Origin: Haloferax prahovense DSM 18310
GTDB lineage: Archaea; Halobacteriota; Halobacteria; Halobacteriales; Haloferacaceae
Length of the DNA stretch: 64,000 nucleotides
Direction: 5' to 3'
Assembly: GCF_000336815.1 (NCBI RefSeq)
Contig: NZ_AOLG01000014.1
Location: 86,184 to 150,183 of the forward strand
Part shown: positions 42,894-50,610 of the stretch, in pieces
Layout: the number at the start of each line of letters is the position of its first letter
Numbering within the stretch: position 1 is the first letter of the stretch
The notes under the pieces: generated by a model
Told to the model about the DNA's origin: nothing
What the model saw: only the letters and a program-made list of their open reading frames with translations
The model's database searches: none
Made by a program: the position numbers and the translations under genes

Positions 42894-45245
42894 GTGGACG
42901 ACCTCATCGAGTGGCTCCGGACCAGACCGTACTACGAGGGGCAGATTCGGTCTCACCGCCGGTTCGAAGCGCGCGAGCCCGCCTTCGCCGACGTGGACCT
43001 CGAACCGCGACTGGCGTCGACCCTCGAAGACCGCGGCATCGACCGACTCTACCGCCATCAGGCCGAGGCGGTCGAGGCGGTCCGCGACGGGAACAACGTC
43101 GTCTTGGCGACGCGGACCGCCAGCGGCAAGAGCCTCGCGTACACCGTGCCGGCGTTCGAGCGGGCGATGGACCACGGCGGCCGGACGCTCTATCTCGGCC
43201 CGCAGAACGCGCTCGTCGCCGACCAACTCGACACGCTGTCGGACCTCGCTCGCGGCCTCGGCTTCGGCAGCCGCGTCTCGGTCGACCAGTACACCGGCCG
43301 GCTGTCGAAGTCCGAAAAGCGCGAGGTCAGAAAGCGGATGCCGACGGTCCTACTTTCGAATCCCGACATGGTTCACTACGCGCTTCTCCCGCACGCCCAT
43401 CGGCTGTGGGAGTGGTTCTTCTCCTCGCTGGAGACGGTCGTCATCGACGAGGTCCACGGCTATCGCGGGGTGTTCGGGAGCCACGTCGCGCTGCTCCTCC
43501 GTCGGCTCAAGCGCGTCTGCGAGCGGTTCGGCTCCGACCCGCAGTTCGTCTGCTGTTCGGCCACTATCGGCAACCCCGTCGAGCACGCCGCGCGCATCAC
43601 GGGCGAGCGGGAGGACACCTTCGCGCTCGTCGACGAGGACACGAGCGGGACCGGCGAGACCAACTGGCTCCTGTGGAACCCGCCGGAGTACGAGAACCCC
43701 GAGGCCGGCGGGTCGGGGCGGCGGCGCTCGGGCCACGTCGAGACCAAGAACCTCTTCGTCGACCTCGTCGCCCGCGGCCACCAGACGCTGGCGTTCACCC
43801 GCGCCCGACAGGCGGCCGAACGGTACGCCTCCGAGAGCGCGAGCGACCTCAGAAGCCGCGGCGAACACGCGCTCGCGGGGGAAATCGCGGCGTATCAGGC
43901 CTCCCTGACTCACGACCGGCGGCGGGAGATAGAAGCCGGCCTGCACGACGGCGACATCACGGGGGTCTGGAGCACCAACGCGCTCGAACTCGGCGTCGAC
44001 GTGGGCGGGCTCGACGTGGTGCTCATCGACGGCTACCCCGGCACGCGGATGTCCGCGTGGCAACAGGCCGGACGGGCGGGTCGCGGCGATAGGCCCGCCT
44101 TGGTCGTCCTCGTCGGCGGCGAAGACCAACTCGACCAGTACCTGCTGAACCACCCCGCGGAGTTCTTCGACGGCGACCCCGAGCGGGCCGTCTCGGACCC
44201 GGAAAACGACCACCTGCTCCCCTCGCACGTCGCCTGCGCCGCCGCCGAGAACTGGCTCTCGACCGGCGACGAGTCGTACTTCGGCGGGTCGTTCCCCGGC
44301 GTCGTCTCGGGCCTCGAAGCCGACGGAACGCTGGCGCGCCGGGAGACGGACGAGGGGCTCCGGTGGACCCACGACGGAAGCGAGAGCCCGCAGCACGCGA
44401 TGAGCCTCCGGACCATCACCGACCGCGAGGTCCAACTGATGGACTCGCGGAACGACGAGACCATCGCCACGCTGGCGTTCGACGACGCGCTTCGAGACGC
44501 CCATCCCGGCGCGGTCTACCACCATCAGGGACAGACGTACGAGGTCGCGGAGCTCGATTTGGACCGCGACGTGGCACGACTCCAGCCGACGTGGGCGGAC
44601 TACTACACCCGCGTTCTCCACGACAAGCACATCACGGTCGAACGGGACATCCTGTCGAAGCCGCTGTCGACGTGGTCCGACGTGGAGGTCCGGTTCGCCG
44701 AGGTGACGATGCGCAAGCAGATTACGGGGTTCGAGCGTCGCGACCCGAAGCGCGGGACGACCATCGGCCAGCAACTGCTCGACCTGCCGGAGACGAGCCT
44801 GCGAACGAAGGCGCTGTATTTCACCGTCCCCGGCGACGTGGAAGCGGAGATGCGGGAGCTATCGAGCGACCGCGCGGAGGGGCGCGACTACGGCTTCAAC
44901 GGCGGCATCCACGCCGCGGAACACGGGATGATTTCGCTGTTTCCGCTCCGGCTCCTCTGTGACCGCGGCGACATCGGCGGGCTCTCGACGCCGTACCACA
45001 GCCACACCGACCAATCGACAATCTTCATCTACGACGGCCACCCCGGCGGGGTCGGCATCACGCGCGCCGGCTACGACATCGCCGAGGGACTGATGCGACA
45101 GACCGCCGAACTGATTTCCGACTGTGACTGCGAGGACGGCTGTCCCTCCTGCGTGCAGTCGCCGCAGTGCGGGAACGCGAACGACCCGCTGGCGAAGGAT
45201 ACGGCGGTCCTGCTGTTGGAGTCGCTGACGGGAACGCGGGCCTGA
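42894..45245 (+). CDS. DEAD/DEAH helicase with DUF1998 (Hrq1/MrfA type)
   Basis: 783 residues of superfamily 2. Motif I TRTASGKSLAY, motif II IDEVHGY (DEVH), motif III CSATIGNP, and motifs V/VI TNALELGVDVGGLD with QAGRAGRGD. The C-terminal DUF1998 region ends with a four-cysteine cluster (CDCEDGCPSCVQSPQCGN), typical of Hrq1/MrfA repair helicases that bind an Fe-S or zinc site. It probably acts in crosslink or mitomycin-type repair, known for MrfA/Hrq1, inferred here. The start is GTG at 42894; an earlier GTG at 42892 is in another frame. Confidence 0.9.
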   Translation: MDDLIEWLRTRPYYEGQIRSHRRFEAREPAFADVDLEPRLASTLEDRGIDRLYRHQAEAVEAVRDGNNVVLATRTASGKSLAYTVPAFERAMDHGGRTLYLGPQNALVADQLDTLSDLARGLGFGSRVSVDQYTGRLSKSEKREVRKRMPTVLLSNPDMVHYALLPHAHRLWEWFFSSLETVVIDEVHGYRGVFGSHVALLLRRLKRVCERFGSDPQFVCCSATIGNPVEHAARITGEREDTFALVDEDTSGTGETNWLLWNPPEYENPEAGGSGRRRSGHVETKNLFVDLVARGHQTLAFTRARQAAERYASESASDLRSRGEHALAGEIAAYQASLTHDRRREIEAGLHDGDITGVWSTNALELGVDVGGLDVVLIDGYPGTRMSAWQQAGRAGRGDRPALVVLVGGEDQLDQYLLNHPAEFFDGDPERAVSDPENDHLLPSHVACAAAENWLSTGDESYFGGSFPGVVSGLEADGTLARRETDEGLRWTHDGSESPQHAMSLRTITDREVQLMDSRNDETIATLAFDDALRDAHPGAVYHHQGQTYEVAELDLDRDVARLQPTWADYYTRVLHDKHITVERDILSKPLSTWSDVEVRFAEVTMRKQITGFERRDPKRGTTIGQQLLDLPETSLRTKALYFTVPGDVEAEMRELSSDRAEGRDYGFNGGIHAAEHGMISLFPLRLLCDRGDIGGLSTPYHSHTDQSTIFIYDGHPGGVGITRAGYDIAEGLMRQTAELISDCDCEDGCPSCVQSPQCGNANDPLAKDTAVLLLESLTGTRA

Positions 45246-45344
45246 AGCAGCGAGACGGGCGTGAATCGCCCGCCCTCGCCGACCCACCGAACTAATTATC
45301 ACTACATCGCCATTTCAGGCCCGCTATTCGGAACCAACAGCTAT

Positions 45345-45360
45345 TTTTGGGAAGCCTAAA
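45345..45360. promoter_or_regulatory. DtxR-like palindrome in the RGP-type gene promoter
   Basis: TTTTGGGAAGCCTAAA (16 bases) matches the site at 46652-46667 at 13 of 16 positions and lies 12 bases before the ATG. It overlaps the 3' end of a TATA-like TATTTTT at 45342-45348. A bound repressor would block the start. Iron control is inferred from similarity to the site upstream of the Fe-type ABC operon. Confidence 0.55.
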
Positions 45361-45372
45361 TTCATAGGAGCA

Positions 45373-46530
45373 ATGAACGCGGACATCTGCGTGGTCGTCC
45401 CGACCATTCGGGAGTACGAGTGCATGCGGTCGTACTTCGACAACGCGCGCGAACACGGGTTCGACCTCGACCGGCTCTTCGTCCTCCTCGTCACGGAGGA
45501 CTTCTGCGACGCCGAGGGAATGGAGTCGATGCTGGACGACGAGGGCGTTTCGGGCGCGGTCTTCGACGGGGCCGCCCGCGAGGAGTGGTACGACGAACAC
45601 GACGTCTCGGAGTACTCGCATCTCGTCCCGGCGGCCAGCCACGCCCAGACGAGTTTCGGCCTGCTGTACATGTGGGCGCACCCCGAGTTCGACTACGGCG
45701 TCTTCATCGACGACGACACCCTCCCGCACGACGAGTGGGACTTCTTCGGCCGCCACATGGCGAACCTCGACCGCACCGACGAGGTGGAGTCGGTGTCGAG
45801 CGACGAGCGCTGGGTGAACGTCCTCTACCAGAACGCCGACGAGCACGGGCTGTACCCCCGCGGGTACCCCTACTCGGCGATGGACGAGACGGTCGAGACC
45901 GGGACGCGAGAACTCCGCGACGTGGTCGCCTCGCAGGGGCTGTGGACGAACGTCCCCGACCTCGACGCGGTCCGCATCCTGATGGACGGCGACCTCGAGG
46001 GACAGGCCCAGACCCGGACCGACTTCGACGACTTCGACGGCGACTTCGTGGCCGAGCAGGGGCAGTACCTCACCGTCTGCTCGATGAACCTCGCGTTCGA
46101 GCGCGAGGTCATCCCGGCGTTCTACCAGCTCCCGATGGACGACAACGAGTGGGAGGTCGGCCGCTTCGACGACATCTGGTCGGGCGTGTTCCTCAAGCGC
46201 GCCGCCGACGTGCTCGGCAAGGACGTGCTCACCGGCTACCCGCTCTGCGAGCACAACAAGGCCGCCCGCCCGACGTTCGACGACCTCAACAACGAGGTGC
46301 CGGGCCTCGAACTCAACGAGCACCTCTGGGAGGTCGTCGACGCGGTCGGCGACGACGCCGACAGCTACGCCGGCGTCTTCGAGGCGATGGCCGACGCCCT
46401 CGCCGACGGCGACTGGTCCGACTACCGCAACGGCGACTTCTTCAATTACGTCGGCGAGCACATGCGCGACTGGCTGGACTGCCTCGACGCCCTCGCCGCG
46501 CCGCGGGCCGCCGCGCCGGCTGACGACTGA
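45373..46530 (+). CDS. RGP-family glycosyltransferase-like protein (alpha-1,4-glucan-protein synthase type)
   Basis: 385 residues resembling the reversibly glycosylated polypeptide family, whose plant members are UDP-arabinopyranose mutases. Visible: N-terminal strand ICVVVPTIREY, the nucleotide-sugar motif FIDDDTLPHDEW (DDD 113-115), RYPRGYPYS-like YPRGYPYSAM, and EQGQYLTVCSMNLAFEREVIPAFYQLPMDDNEWEVGRFDDIWSGVFLKR. It is cytoplasmic. Its role in an archaeon is unknown; S-layer or glycan sugars are possible. It carries an iron-box-like palindrome in its promoter, shared with the next operon. Start MNADICV fits TATA and family. Confidence 0.85.
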   Translation: MNADICVVVPTIREYECMRSYFDNAREHGFDLDRLFVLLVTEDFCDAEGMESMLDDEGVSGAVFDGAAREEWYDEHDVSEYSHLVPAASHAQTSFGLLYMWAHPEFDYGVFIDDDTLPHDEWDFFGRHMANLDRTDEVESVSSDERWVNVLYQNADEHGLYPRGYPYSAMDETVETGTRELRDVVASQGLWTNVPDLDAVRILMDGDLEGQAQTRTDFDDFDGDFVAEQGQYLTVCSMNLAFEREVIPAFYQLPMDDNEWEVGRFDDIWSGVFLKRAADVLGKDVLTGYPLCEHNKAARPTFDDLNNEVPGLELNEHLWEVVDAVGDDADSYAGVFEAMADALADGDWSDYRNGDFFNYVGEHMRDWLDCLDALAAPRAAAPADD

Positions 46531-46642
46531 TTGACCGACGGCTGACCAACCGGCCGACTGCTGACCGGCCGCCGCGCGTCGCCGGACCGACCATCGTCTC
46601 TTTGTCCGGCGATTTGCTCGATTTTCCCGACGAATCGGCAGC

Positions 46643-46667
46643 TATAAATGGTTTAGGGAGACCTAAA
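46643..46667 (+). promoter_or_regulatory. TATA box plus DtxR-like operator of the iron ABC operon
   Basis: TATAAAT (46643-46649) is followed at once by TTTAGGGAGACCTAAA (46652-46667), a near-perfect palindrome (TTTAGG / CCTAAA). The ATG is 8 bases later, so the expected transcript start lies on the operator's right edge. This is the layout of a repressor-blocked leaderless promoter. DtxR/SirR-type iron repressors use TTAGG-CCTAA boxes by established knowledge of the family; which repressor acts here is inference. Confidence 0.65.
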
Positions 46668-46674
46668 TCAATGT

Positions 46675-47838
46675 ATGCAAGAACGCGACCGAGAGCTTCG
46701 CGGCCACAGTCGTCGCCGGTTCATCGCGACGACGGCGGCCCTCGGGGTCGGCGCGCTCGCCGGCTGTACCGGCGGCGACGAAGAGACGGAGACGACGACC
46801 GAGTCCGGTACCGGCGGGGAGGTCGAACAGATCGGTTCCGGGCGCTCCCCGTTCGGCGACCGCGACATAAGCGGCGGCGTGTCCGTTGCCGAGATGCCGG
46901 ACCTGTCGGGTGAACTCACGCTCTACTCGGGCCGCGGTAAGGCGCTCGTCGGCGAACTTATCTCCTTTTTCGAGGAGTACTACGACGACTTCACCATCCG
47001 CCCGCGGTACAACTCGGCGACCGAGTTAGTCAACCAGATTCAGACCGAGGGACAGAACAGTCCCGCGGACGTGTTCTTCTCGGTCAACGCCGGGTCGCTC
47101 GGCGCGCTGAAGGACGCCGGTCGAACCCAGGACCTCCCGAGCGAGGTGCTCGACCTCGTCCGCGACGAGTTCCACGACCCCGACGGGCAGTGGACCGGAA
47201 CCTCCGGTCGCGCCCGGACCGTCCCGTTCAACACCGACCAGTTCGACGAATCGGGGATTCCCGACGACATCATGGCCTTCCCGGACACGGAGGCGTTCCG
47301 CGACAACATCGGCTGGGCACCCACGTACTCCTCGTTCCAGGCGTTCATCACGGCGATGCGCGTCCTCGAAGGCGAGGAGGCCACGAGAGAGTGGCTGCAG
47401 GGGATGCAGGACCTCGGCGTCACGGAGTACAACGACGAGTTCCTCGTCTCGCAGGCCGTCGCCGACGGCGAAATCGGCGCGGGCTTCGCGAACCACTACT
47501 ACATCCAGCGCATCCTCGCCGGGCGGCCGAACGCGCCGCTTTCGACCGCCTTCACCGCGGGCGACGCCGGCTCGATTTTCAACGTCGCGGGCGCGCTCGT
47601 CCTCGACACCGCCGACGACTCCGAACTGGCGAGCAACTTCGTTCGCCACCTGCTGTCGGCCGAAGCGCAGGACTACTTCGCGCGGACGACCTTCGAGTAC
47701 CCCCTCGTCTCGGGCGTCGACCCCATCGGCGAGCTGCCGGGCATCGACGAACTCAGCCCGCCGGAGGGCCTCGACCTGACGCAGCTTTCGGACCTCGAAG
47801 GAACCGTGGAACTCTTGCGTGAGGTGGGCGTTCTCTGA
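46675..47838 (+). CDS. Fe(III)-type ABC transporter, substrate-binding lipoprotein
   Basis: 387 residues. The N-terminus has the twin-arginine signal SRRRFIATTAALGVGALAGC (RRRF at 13-16; lipobox Cys31) followed by a Thr/Ser/Glu-rich linker. The mature part is a family-1 solute-binding protein: LTLYSGRGKALVGELISFFEEYYDDFTIRPRYNSATELVNQIQTEGQNSPADVFFSVNAGSLGALKDAG. This is the FbpA/FutA-like periplasmic ferric-binding fold. The transporter is predicted to import ferric iron, or another ion. It starts the operon with permease and ATPase. The DtxR-like site supports iron repression. Confidence 0.88.
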   Translation: MQERDRELRGHSRRRFIATTAALGVGALAGCTGGDEETETTTESGTGGEVEQIGSGRSPFGDRDISGGVSVAEMPDLSGELTLYSGRGKALVGELISFFEEYYDDFTIRPRYNSATELVNQIQTEGQNSPADVFFSVNAGSLGALKDAGRTQDLPSEVLDLVRDEFHDPDGQWTGTSGRARTVPFNTDQFDESGIPDDIMAFPDTEAFRDNIGWAPTYSSFQAFITAMRVLEGEEATREWLQGMQDLGVTEYNDEFLVSQAVADGEIGAGFANHYYIQRILAGRPNAPLSTAFTAGDAGSIFNVAGALVLDTADDSELASNFVRHLLSAEAQDYFARTTFEYPLVSGVDPIGELPGIDELSPPEGLDLTQLSDLEGTVELLREVGVL

Positions 47839-47850
47839 GGTAGCTCACTC

Positions 47851-49446
47851 ATGGCGACCGAACAGCAGACGGGGACCGGTGGGGGAGACGACGAGCAACC
47901 GCTCGGCCTGACCGTCGCCAGCGGGGCCGTCGCCGCCGCCGTCGTCGTCCCGCTGTTGTGGCTCGTCAAGACCGCGCTCGAGGTGGGGTTCGCCGAGGCG
48001 CTGGCGCTCGTCACTCGGCCGACGACCGTCGAGGTGTTCCTGAACAGCGCCGTCCTCGTCACGCTCGTCACCGCCGCGTGCATCGGTCTGGGCGTCCCGC
48101 TGGCGTACCTGACCGTCCGGACAGACCTGCCGTTCAGACGCTTTTGGACCGTCGTCGTCTCGCTGCCGCTCGTCATCCCGAGTTACATCGGCGCGTTCGC
48201 GTTCGTCTCGGCGTTCGGCCCGCGGGGCGCGTTCCAGCGGCTCTTGGCCCCGCTCGGCGTCGAGTCGCTCCCGGAAATCTACGGACTACCCGGTGCCGTT
48301 TTGGTGCTGACGCTCTACACGTATCCGTACGTGTTCATCACCACCCGGGCCGCGCTCAAGTCGATGGACACCACGCTCATCGACGCCGCGCGGACCCTGA
48401 ACCACACCCGCTGGGAGTCGTTCAAGCGGGTGACGGTCCCGCAGATTCGCCCGGCGGTGGCCGCCGGCTCGCTCCTGACGGCGCTGTACGTCCTCTCGGA
48501 CTTCGGCACGCCGGCCATCATGAAGTTCGACGCGTTCACCCGCGTCATCTACGTGGAGTTCGGGACGTTCGGCCGCGACACCGCGACGCTCCTGTCGCTC
48601 CAGCTCATCGCCGTGACGCTCCTCATCTTGACCCTCGAATCGCAGATTCGCGGCGACGAGCGCACGACGACCGGCGGGCGCTCCGGAAGCCCGATGCCGC
48701 TCGGAAAGTGGAAGTACCCGGCGCTCGGCTTCGCGGCGCTCGTCGCCACCGTCGCGCTCCTCGTCCCGCTCGGCATCCTCTTTACGTGGCTCGCGCAGGG
48801 GGTCGCCGCGACGAGTGGCTCGCTCGCGTTCCAGCCCGAGTACGCGCTCAACTCGGTCCTCGTCGCGGCCGCGACTGCGGGCGCGGCGACGCTCGCCGGC
48901 CTGCCGGTCGCCTACCTCGCCGCCCGGCACCCCTCGCGGCTCAGTTCCGTCTTCGAGCGCGCGACCTACGTCGGCTACGCGGTGCCGGGCGTCGTCCTCG
49001 GGCTGGCGCTCGTCTACTTCGGTAGCTCGTACGCGACGCCCATCTACCAGACGCTCTATCTCCTCGTGTTCGCGTACGTCATCCGTTTTCTCCCGCAGGC
49101 CATCGGGTCGCTCCGGGCGTCGTTCCTCCGGGTCGACCCAGCGCTCCCCGAGGCGGCGCGGACGCTCGGGGAGACCCCGTCGGGAGCGTTCCGTCACGTG
49201 ACGCTTCCCCTCGTCGCGCCCGGCCTGTTCGGCGGCGCGGCGCTCGTCTTCCTGACCACGATGAAGGAACTGCCCGCGACGCTCCTGCTGCGCCCCTCGG
49301 GGTTCAGCACGCTCGTGACGCACATCTGGACGGCCTACGAGCAGGGCTACTTCGGCCAGGCCGTCGTGCCCGCGTTCATCCTGCTTTTCGTCTCCGGGCT
49401 CTCGATGCTCGTCATCATTACCCAAGAGGGATACGATGTCAAATAG
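47851..49446 (+). CDS. Fe(III)-type ABC transporter permease
   Basis: 531 residues, a fused permease with two six-helix halves, each having the EAA loop: DAARTLNHTRWESFKRVTVPQIRP and EAARTLGETPSGAFRHVTLPLVAPG. This two-in-one form is typical of FbpB/SfuB ferric permeases. It starts 13 bases after the binding protein stop and overlaps the ATPase start by 11 bases. N-terminal Gly/Glu-rich residues are cytoplasmic. Confidence 0.9.
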   Translation: MATEQQTGTGGGDDEQPLGLTVASGAVAAAVVVPLLWLVKTALEVGFAEALALVTRPTTVEVFLNSAVLVTLVTAACIGLGVPLAYLTVRTDLPFRRFWTVVVSLPLVIPSYIGAFAFVSAFGPRGAFQRLLAPLGVESLPEIYGLPGAVLVLTLYTYPYVFITTRAALKSMDTTLIDAARTLNHTRWESFKRVTVPQIRPAVAAGSLLTALYVLSDFGTPAIMKFDAFTRVIYVEFGTFGRDTATLLSLQLIAVTLLILTLESQIRGDERTTTGGRSGSPMPLGKWKYPALGFAALVATVALLVPLGILFTWLAQGVAATSGSLAFQPEYALNSVLVAAATAGAATLAGLPVAYLAARHPSRLSSVFERATYVGYAVPGVVLGLALVYFGSSYATPIYQTLYLLVFAYVIRFLPQAIGSLRASFLRVDPALPEAARTLGETPSGAFRHVTLPLVAPGLFGGAALVFLTTMKELPATLLLRPSGFSTLVTHIWTAYEQGYFGQAVVPAFILLFVSGLSMLVIITQEGYDVK

Positions 49447-50608
49447 CACACTCACGACCACCGACCGCTCGAACCGCACAGAATCCACCGGCTCCGAGGC
49501 CGAGGACGCGGACGCCGGCGGCGTCCTCGAACTCGACGGCGTCTCGAAGTCCTACGGGACCGAGTCGGTTATCACCGACCTCTCGCTCGGCGTCGAGGAG
49601 GGCGAAATCCTCACGCTTCTCGGCCCCTCGGGGTGCGGCAAGACGACGACGCTCCGGCTCATCGCCGGGCTCGACCGCCCCGACGGCGGCGAGGTCCGAC
49701 TGAACGGAAACGTCGTCTCCGGCGGCGGCACCTTCCGCGCGCCCGAAGAGCGCGGCGTCGGCGTCGTCTTCCAGGAGTTCGCGCTGTTCCCGCACCTCAC
49801 CGCGGCCGAGAACATCGCCTTCGGCCTGAAGGACCTCGACGAGGCCGAGCGCGACGAGCGCGTCCGCGACCTCCTCGACCTCGTGGGACTGGAAACCCAA
49901 GGCGACAGCTACCCCGACGAGCTCTCCGGCGGCCAGCAACAGCGGGTCGCCCTCGCCCGATCGCTCGCGCCGGAGCCCGCCATCCTGCTCCTCGACGAGC
50001 CCTTCTCGAACCTCGACGTGGACCTCCGCGTCCAGATGCGCGAGGAGGTCCGTCGCATCCTCAAGGAAGCCGGCGTGACGGCCGTCTCCGTCACCCACGA
50101 CCAGGAGGAGGCGATGTCCATCTCCGACCGCGTGGCCGTGATGAACGACGGCGACCTCGAACAGGTGGGCGAGCCCGAACAGGTGTTCCAGCACCCCGAA
50201 TCGCGTTTCGTCGCCGGCTTCCTCGGCTACGCGGGATTCCTGCCGGGACGCATCGCCGGCGGCGTCGTCGAAACCGAACTCGGGTCGGTCGCGCGCGACC
50301 AGATACACGGCCTCGCGCCCGAGTACGACGACACCGACATCGACATCCTCGTCCGCCCGGACGACGTGTCGGCCCACCCCTGCGGCGACGGCGGCGAGGG
50401 CCACGGCAAAGTCGTCGGGAAGCGCTACCTCGGGCCGACCATCCTCTACGAGGTCGAACTCCACGGCGGCGACACCCTCCTGTGTATGCACAACCACGAC
50501 GAGACCGTCCCGACCGACGGCTGCGTCGAGGTGACGCTCGACGCCGGCCACGAGCTCGCGTGGTTCCCGCGCGAACAGCGCCCCGAAACCGGCCCCTACT
50601 CGGACTGA
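49436..50608 (+). CDS. Fe(III)-type ABC transporter ATP-binding protein
   Basis: 390 residues. Walker A GPSGCGKTTTL (about 62-72), Q-loop VFQEFALF, signature LSGGQQQRVALARSLA, Walker B LLLDEPFSNLD, H-loop SVTHDQEEAM. A C-terminal TOBE-like domain (about 260-380) with RPDDVSAHPCGDGGEGHGKVVGKRYLGPTILYEVEL is the FbpC/PotA-type regulatory part. The first 35 residues are a Ser/Thr/Glu-rich extension. It overlaps the permease end by 11 bases, showing one operon with the binding protein. Confidence 0.92.
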   Translation: MSNSTLTTTDRSNRTESTGSEAEDADAGGVLELDGVSKSYGTESVITDLSLGVEEGEILTLLGPSGCGKTTTLRLIAGLDRPDGGEVRLNGNVVSGGGTFRAPEERGVGVVFQEFALFPHLTAAENIAFGLKDLDEAERDERVRDLLDLVGLETQGDSYPDELSGGQQQRVALARSLAPEPAILLLDEPFSNLDVDLRVQMREEVRRILKEAGVTAVSVTHDQEEAMSISDRVAVMNDGDLEQVGEPEQVFQHPESRFVAGFLGYAGFLPGRIAGGVVETELGSVARDQIHGLAPEYDDTDIDILVRPDDVSAHPCGDGGEGHGKVVGKRYLGPTILYEVELHGGDTLLCMHNHDETVPTDGCVEVTLDAGHELAWFPREQRPETGPYSD

Positions 50609-50610
50609 GG

